Source: Patescibacteria group bacterium
GTDB lineage: Bacteria > Patescibacteriota > Patescibacteriia > Patescibacteriales > BM507
Length of the DNA: 32,421 nt
Direction of reading: 5' to 3'
Assembly (NCBI GenBank): GCA_027858235.1
Contig: JAQIDC010000009.1
Coordinates: forward strand, 1 to 32,421
Shown here: piece by piece, positions 30,459 through 32,421 of the stretch
Position numbering within the stretch: position 1 is the first letter of the stretch
Layout: each line of letters starts with the position of its first letter
Made by a program: the position numbers and the translations under genes
Notes under the pieces: model-generated
Databases searched by the model: none
Seen by the model: only the letters and a program-made list of their open reading frames with translations
What the model was told of the DNA's origin: nothing

Positions 30459-30572
30459 CCCTGCCTATCGGCAGGCAGGGAATCCGATCGTGACCTCAAA
30501 TAAAATCCAATTGAGGACTTTTTTGTTGTCATGGTCTGTTCGGACCTATGAGTGGGATAAACACATATGAAA
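30459..30572. repeat. Decayed direct copy of the tRNA-Cys 3' end and its downstream region
   Basis: GAATCCGATCGTGACCTCA (30480-30498) repeats 30288-30306 exactly. What follows (AAAATCCAATTGAGGACTTT, then TTGTTGTCATGGTCTGTTCGG...GGGATAAACA) parallels 30309-30372 with many changes. Directly in front is CCCTGCCTATCGGCAGGCAG (from 30459), a copy of the dispersed palindrome, at the point where the T-arm would continue. A GGGG-TTCA-CCCC stem (30445-30456) precedes it. Confidence 0.7.
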
Positions 30573-30664
30573 GATCTAATAGCTTGGACATATGATTATA
30601 GAATACTGCCAATGTGAACATTAAAGTCTATATTAGCCTAGACTCTAATAACAGTAATTTAAAC

Positions 30665-30761
30665 TTATCCACAGAATTTTGTGGATAAATTTCTAAAAAT
30701 GGGGATAAGATTGTTGATTTAAGTCCACAAAATAGTAGACTTAAAACAATCCTGTTGATAA
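30665..30761. other. Candidate replication origin core: DnaA-box cluster
   Basis: TTATCCACA at 30665-30673 and its perfect inverse TGTGGATAA at 30680-30688, six bases apart; TGGGGATAA (30700-30708) and TGTTGATAA (30753-30761) are one-mismatch boxes in the same orientation as the second. A 14-bp stem with a 3-base bulge, GATTGTTGATTTAAGTC (30709-30725) / GACTTAAAACAATC (30738-30751), lies among them. A strongly AT-rich tract follows. Gene orientation flips about 1 kb to the left. Confidence 0.6.
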
Positions 30762-31015
30762 GTATCTTGGCACTAAAAAATTTACTTAATATTAGCCATC
30801 ACGTAATTCTGGTATCTATATTGACCCAGCGTTATATACATGGTATATTAAATATACAGTTAAAGAACATTAACAAATCAAAAAATTATTTAACAAGCAA
30901 TAGCTTGTTAACTGATTTTTGTTTTCTACTAACTTTAAGAAGTAGTATCGACATACTTCAAACAAAAAAACAAAAACAAAAAAAAGGAAAGTTTTATTAA
31001 AAATAAAAAAATTAA
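30762..31015. other. AT-rich gene-free tract next to the DnaA boxes
   Basis: About 80 percent A+T by eye, ending in an A-rich run (30961-31015). Contains TAACAAGC-AATA-GCTTGTTA (30891-30910), a perfect stem, and the promoters noted separately. A further TTGGCA-17-TATTAG (30767-30795) may be a weak promoter. No ORF is credible. It suits a DNA-unwinding region. Confidence 0.4.
30821..30849 (+). promoter_or_regulatory. Candidate promoter reading toward the DksA-like gene
   Basis: TTGACC (30821-30826), 17 bases, TATATT (30844-30849); each box matches five of six. A transcript would start near 30856 and meet the terminator at 31174-31193 after about 340 bases. Confidence 0.5.
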
Positions 31016-31195
31016 TGAGATTTACCGCTAAGTAGGTAGAAAGCATAGCTTAAAAGTCGATGTAAGCTCAATTCGAGAGAATTACAACATTATCTAATCA
31101 TCAATAGATGAGAACGAAATGAATTTTTTCGAACGGAGCTCAGTTGTTTGGCCTATATAATTATAAATTAGAGGCCCGTCTGGGCTCCTTTTTAT
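31016..31195 (+). promoter_or_regulatory. Structured RNA or attenuator ending in a terminator
   Basis: A chain of stems: AATTC-GAGA-GAATT, ATCTA...TAGAT, CGAAA...TTTCG. Then two alternatives: GGAGC (31135-31139) with GCUCC (31184-31188) enclosing GGCCU (31150-31154) with AGGCC (31172-31176); or GCCC (31174-31177) with GGGC (31182-31185) followed by TTTTT (31189-31193), a terminator. These cannot form together. No ORF. It is either an independent small RNA or a leader of the dksA-like gene. Confidence 0.5.
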
Positions 31196-31258
31196 TTACC
31201 CAAATCACGGCTCCCTATTGCAAAATATTGGATTATATTATAAAATATCAGTGAACAG

Positions 31259-31288
31259 AACGGCTCCAATTGGAGCGTTTTGTTTTAA
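31259..31288 (+). terminator. Second terminator before the DksA-like gene
   Basis: Perfect GCTCCAATTGGAGC (31263-31276) with flanking AAC/GTT pairs, followed by TTTTGTTTT. Only 17 bases before the ATG at 31305, so the gene is either read through or has a promoter within those bases. Confidence 0.8.
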
Positions 31289-31292
31289 TATT

Positions 31293-31298
31293 TATAAA
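31293..31298 (+). promoter_or_regulatory. Possible -10 for a leaderless DksA-like transcript
   Basis: TATAAA, six bases, ATG at 31305: the same spacing as at the two surface-protein genes. The -35 is not convincing (TTGTTT lies too close). Confidence 0.25.
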
Positions 31299-31304
31299 AA
31301 ATGT

Positions 31305-31697
31305 ATGGAAAACAACAACGTTCTAAGTAAAGAAGAAATCAAAGAAATCAAAGAAGGTCTAATGGGAAGAAAGAATCAAATTATTAAAGATTTAAAGAAT
31401 ATTAGTGAAAAAGAAAATACTGATTCTGACGAAGATTTCAAAGCATCATTCCCCGAATATGGCGACAAGGATGATGAGAATGCTCAAGAAATAAATGAAT
31501 ATTCAACAAACCTTGCGACAGAACAAGTTTTAGAAAAAACAATAAAAGATATAAATTTCGCACTAGCACGTATTGAGGGTGGTTCTTATGGTGTGTGTAA
31601 ATACTGTGGTGAAGAGATTGGAAAGAAAAGGATGCAGGCAAGGCCTGTAGCCAGTTCTTGCGTCGCATGTAAAACAAAAATACAAGAATCTGCTTAA
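31305..31697 (+). CDS. DksA/TraR-type C4 zinc-finger protein
   Basis: A 130-aa protein: a helical coiled-coil N-terminal half (EEIKEIKEGLMGRKNQIIKD) with acidic middle (TDSDEDFKASFPEYGDKDDE), then the C4 zinc finger YGVCKYCGEEIGKKRMQARP with CVAC. This is the TraR/DksA family, which binds in the secondary channel of RNA polymerase; family members like this in non-proteobacteria are mostly uncharacterised, so a role in the stringent response is an inference. An open TTG at 31218 would place the coding region across a terminator and is rejected; ATG at 31305 is used. lspA begins one base after its stop, so the two form an operon. Confidence 0.88.
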   Translation: MENNNVLSKEEIKEIKEGLMGRKNQIIKDLKNISEKENTDSDEDFKASFPEYGDKDDENAQEINEYSTNLATEQVLEKTIKDINFALARIEGGSYGVCKYCGEEIGKKRMQARPVASSCVACKTKIQESA

Positions 31698-31698
31698 G

Positions 31699-32154
31699 AT
31701 GTTTTTAAATACTAAAAAAATGGCTTTTTTATATATATTGGCCATTTTTTTTATTTCCCTAGACAGGCTAGCTAAAACGTACTTTATAAACACAGAAAAT
31801 AATATAAAAATTATTGGAGACTTCTTGTCCCTAGATTATGCTGAAAACTTATATATTGCTTTCTCGATCCCTGTCTCGCCCTTATTTATCAGATACCTGA
31901 GTCTAGCACTTGTTTTAATCATAATTTTTTACTTCATAAAATCCGTTAAGAAAAGCCAAGTAATGCTAAGTATCTCTCTGTTTGTCTTGATTCTCGGTTC
32001 ATTCTCCAATATTTATGATAGATTCCGATTTGGCTTTGTTATCGATTATATTAACCTTAAATACTTTACCATATTCAACATTGCTGATTCAATGATCTTC
32101 CTATCAATAATTTTCCTTAGCTATTATATTTATACTGTTGACAAAAATGAATAA
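31699..32154 (+). CDS. lspA: Lipoprotein signal peptidase (signal peptidase II)
   Basis: A 151-aa inner-membrane aspartic protease with four hydrophobic helices (about 9-22, 62-82, 87-102, 125-147) that removes lipoprotein signal peptides. The family motifs are NIYDRFRFGFVIDY (Asp116 as first catalytic Asp) and FNIADSM (Asp130, second). The usual N-x-G-A-A-F block is seen in altered form as AENLYIAFS. Length is slightly short but normal. ATG follows the stop of the dksA-like gene after one base; translational coupling is likely. Pairing with a TraR/DksA protein is common in bacteria. The lipoprotein at 12976-13938 is a probable substrate. Confidence 0.92.
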   Translation: MFLNTKKMAFLYILAIFFISLDRLAKTYFINTENNIKIIGDFLSLDYAENLYIAFSIPVSPLFIRYLSLALVLIIIFYFIKSVKKSQVMLSISLFVLILGSFSNIYDRFRFGFVIDYINLKYFTIFNIADSMIFLSIIFLSYYIYTVDKNE

Positions 32155-32336
32155 AAAAATTAAATATAATTCCTTTATCATATATTATAGGAGATAACCA
32201 TACTTCATAAACTAGATGACTTTACGTCAATAGATTGCATCGAAATTTGCTAAGCCTTAGAATTGACCCACATAGTTTTTTCTTCCACCAATAGTAACAG
32301 CAAAATGTGCAAGACCACGAACATAATTGACACTTT
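32155..32336. other. Spacer after lspA
   Basis: AT-rich. It shows no clear terminator for lspA. The minus strand has short open pieces (such as VNYVRGLAHFAVTIGGRKNY) without start or ribosome site, which may be decayed coding sequence. Confidence 0.25.
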
Positions 32337-32420
32337 TTATTTATAACTTCTATCTAGTTTTTTATCTATTTGGTCCATTAATTTGGCTATTTTCTTCCTA
32401 TTTTTCATCTTTCTAGAGTT
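32337..32420 (-). CDS. C-terminal end of a possible gene entering from the right edge
   Basis: The minus strand is open from the edge to TAA at 32337-32339, ending KIAKLMDQIDKKLDRSYK. The residues are charged and helical. Only 27 codons are visible, so it cannot be identified. The orientation would be convergent with lspA. Confidence 0.25.
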   Translation of the reverse strand, partial: NSRKMKNRKKIAKLMDQIDKKLDRSYK

Positions 32421-32421
32421 G

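Noticed and set aside
30480-30572. A second tRNA gene
   Set aside because: Only the 3' strand of the acceptor and part of the T-arm are present; no D-arm, anticodon arm or 5' acceptor strand.
31218-31304. TTG start for the DksA-like gene
   Set aside because: The extra 29 codons would run through a perfect terminator; family length fits the ATG at 31305.

Overview
The window looks like a chromosomal segment of an AT-rich, small-genome bacterium of the Candidate Phyla Radiation (Patescibacteria, most like Parcubacteria). The indications are two long surface proteins (one with lamin-tail and PKD domains, one with GYAW/GWISFSS repeats), a translin-family protein, a PilB/GspE ATPase duplicated within one chain, a tRNA without encoded CCA, and dispersed short palindromes and AT-rich inverted repeats between and inside genes. 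UGA is used as stop (standard code). The assignment is inferred from gene content, not from a marker phylogeny.

Layout. From 0.1 to 29.5 kb almost every gene is on the minus strand: an unknown protein with a possible -1 frameshift (0-0.6 kb), a repeat-rich surface protein (0.9-2.7), an amino-acid permease (2.8-4.1), a translin-like protein (4.3-4.9), a tandem PilB ATPase (5-8), a membrane protein (8.1-9.1), FtsH (9.4-11.2), an S1-domain protein (11.3-12.7), a thioredoxin-fold lipoprotein (13-13.9), GyrA (14-16.6), a one-TM protein (16.7-17.2), a gene-free interval with a candidate sRNA and a nested inverted-repeat element (17.3-18), an MBL-fold hydrolase (18-18.7), FtsK (18.7-21.4), thioredoxin reductase (23-23.9), a csoR-like/gdhA operon (24.1-25.6), a lamin-tail surface protein (25.7-28.7) and two small unknown genes (28.7-29.5). 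The exception is 21.5-22.9 kb: a candidate structured RNA followed by two related unknown genes on the plus strand.

At 29.5-29.6 kb two strong promoters diverge, and everything to the right (3D-domain protein, tRNA-Cys, DksA/TraR-like protein, LspA) is on the plus strand. About 1 kb to the right of the switch, at 30.66-30.76 kb, lie two perfect inverted DnaA boxes, two relaxed ones and a 14-bp stem, next to a very AT-rich tract. This is what a replication origin with leading-strand gene bias would look like and is the strongest larger-scale signal here. Just before it, the 3' part of tRNA-Cys is duplicated directly and its T-arm is present inverted.

How the genes connect: LspA would process lipoproteins such as the thioredoxin-fold one in this window; PilB, FtsH, FtsK, the permease and the surface proteins describe an envelope-focused set; gyrA and ftsK sit within about 15 kb of the candidate origin; csoR and gdhA share one promoter with a CsoR-type operator. 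Most housekeeping genes have AT-rich leaders with no Shine-Dalgarno, whereas several small unknown genes have near-perfect GGAGG sites, sometimes with TTGACA-17-type promoters, so the unknown genes form a recognisable expression class.
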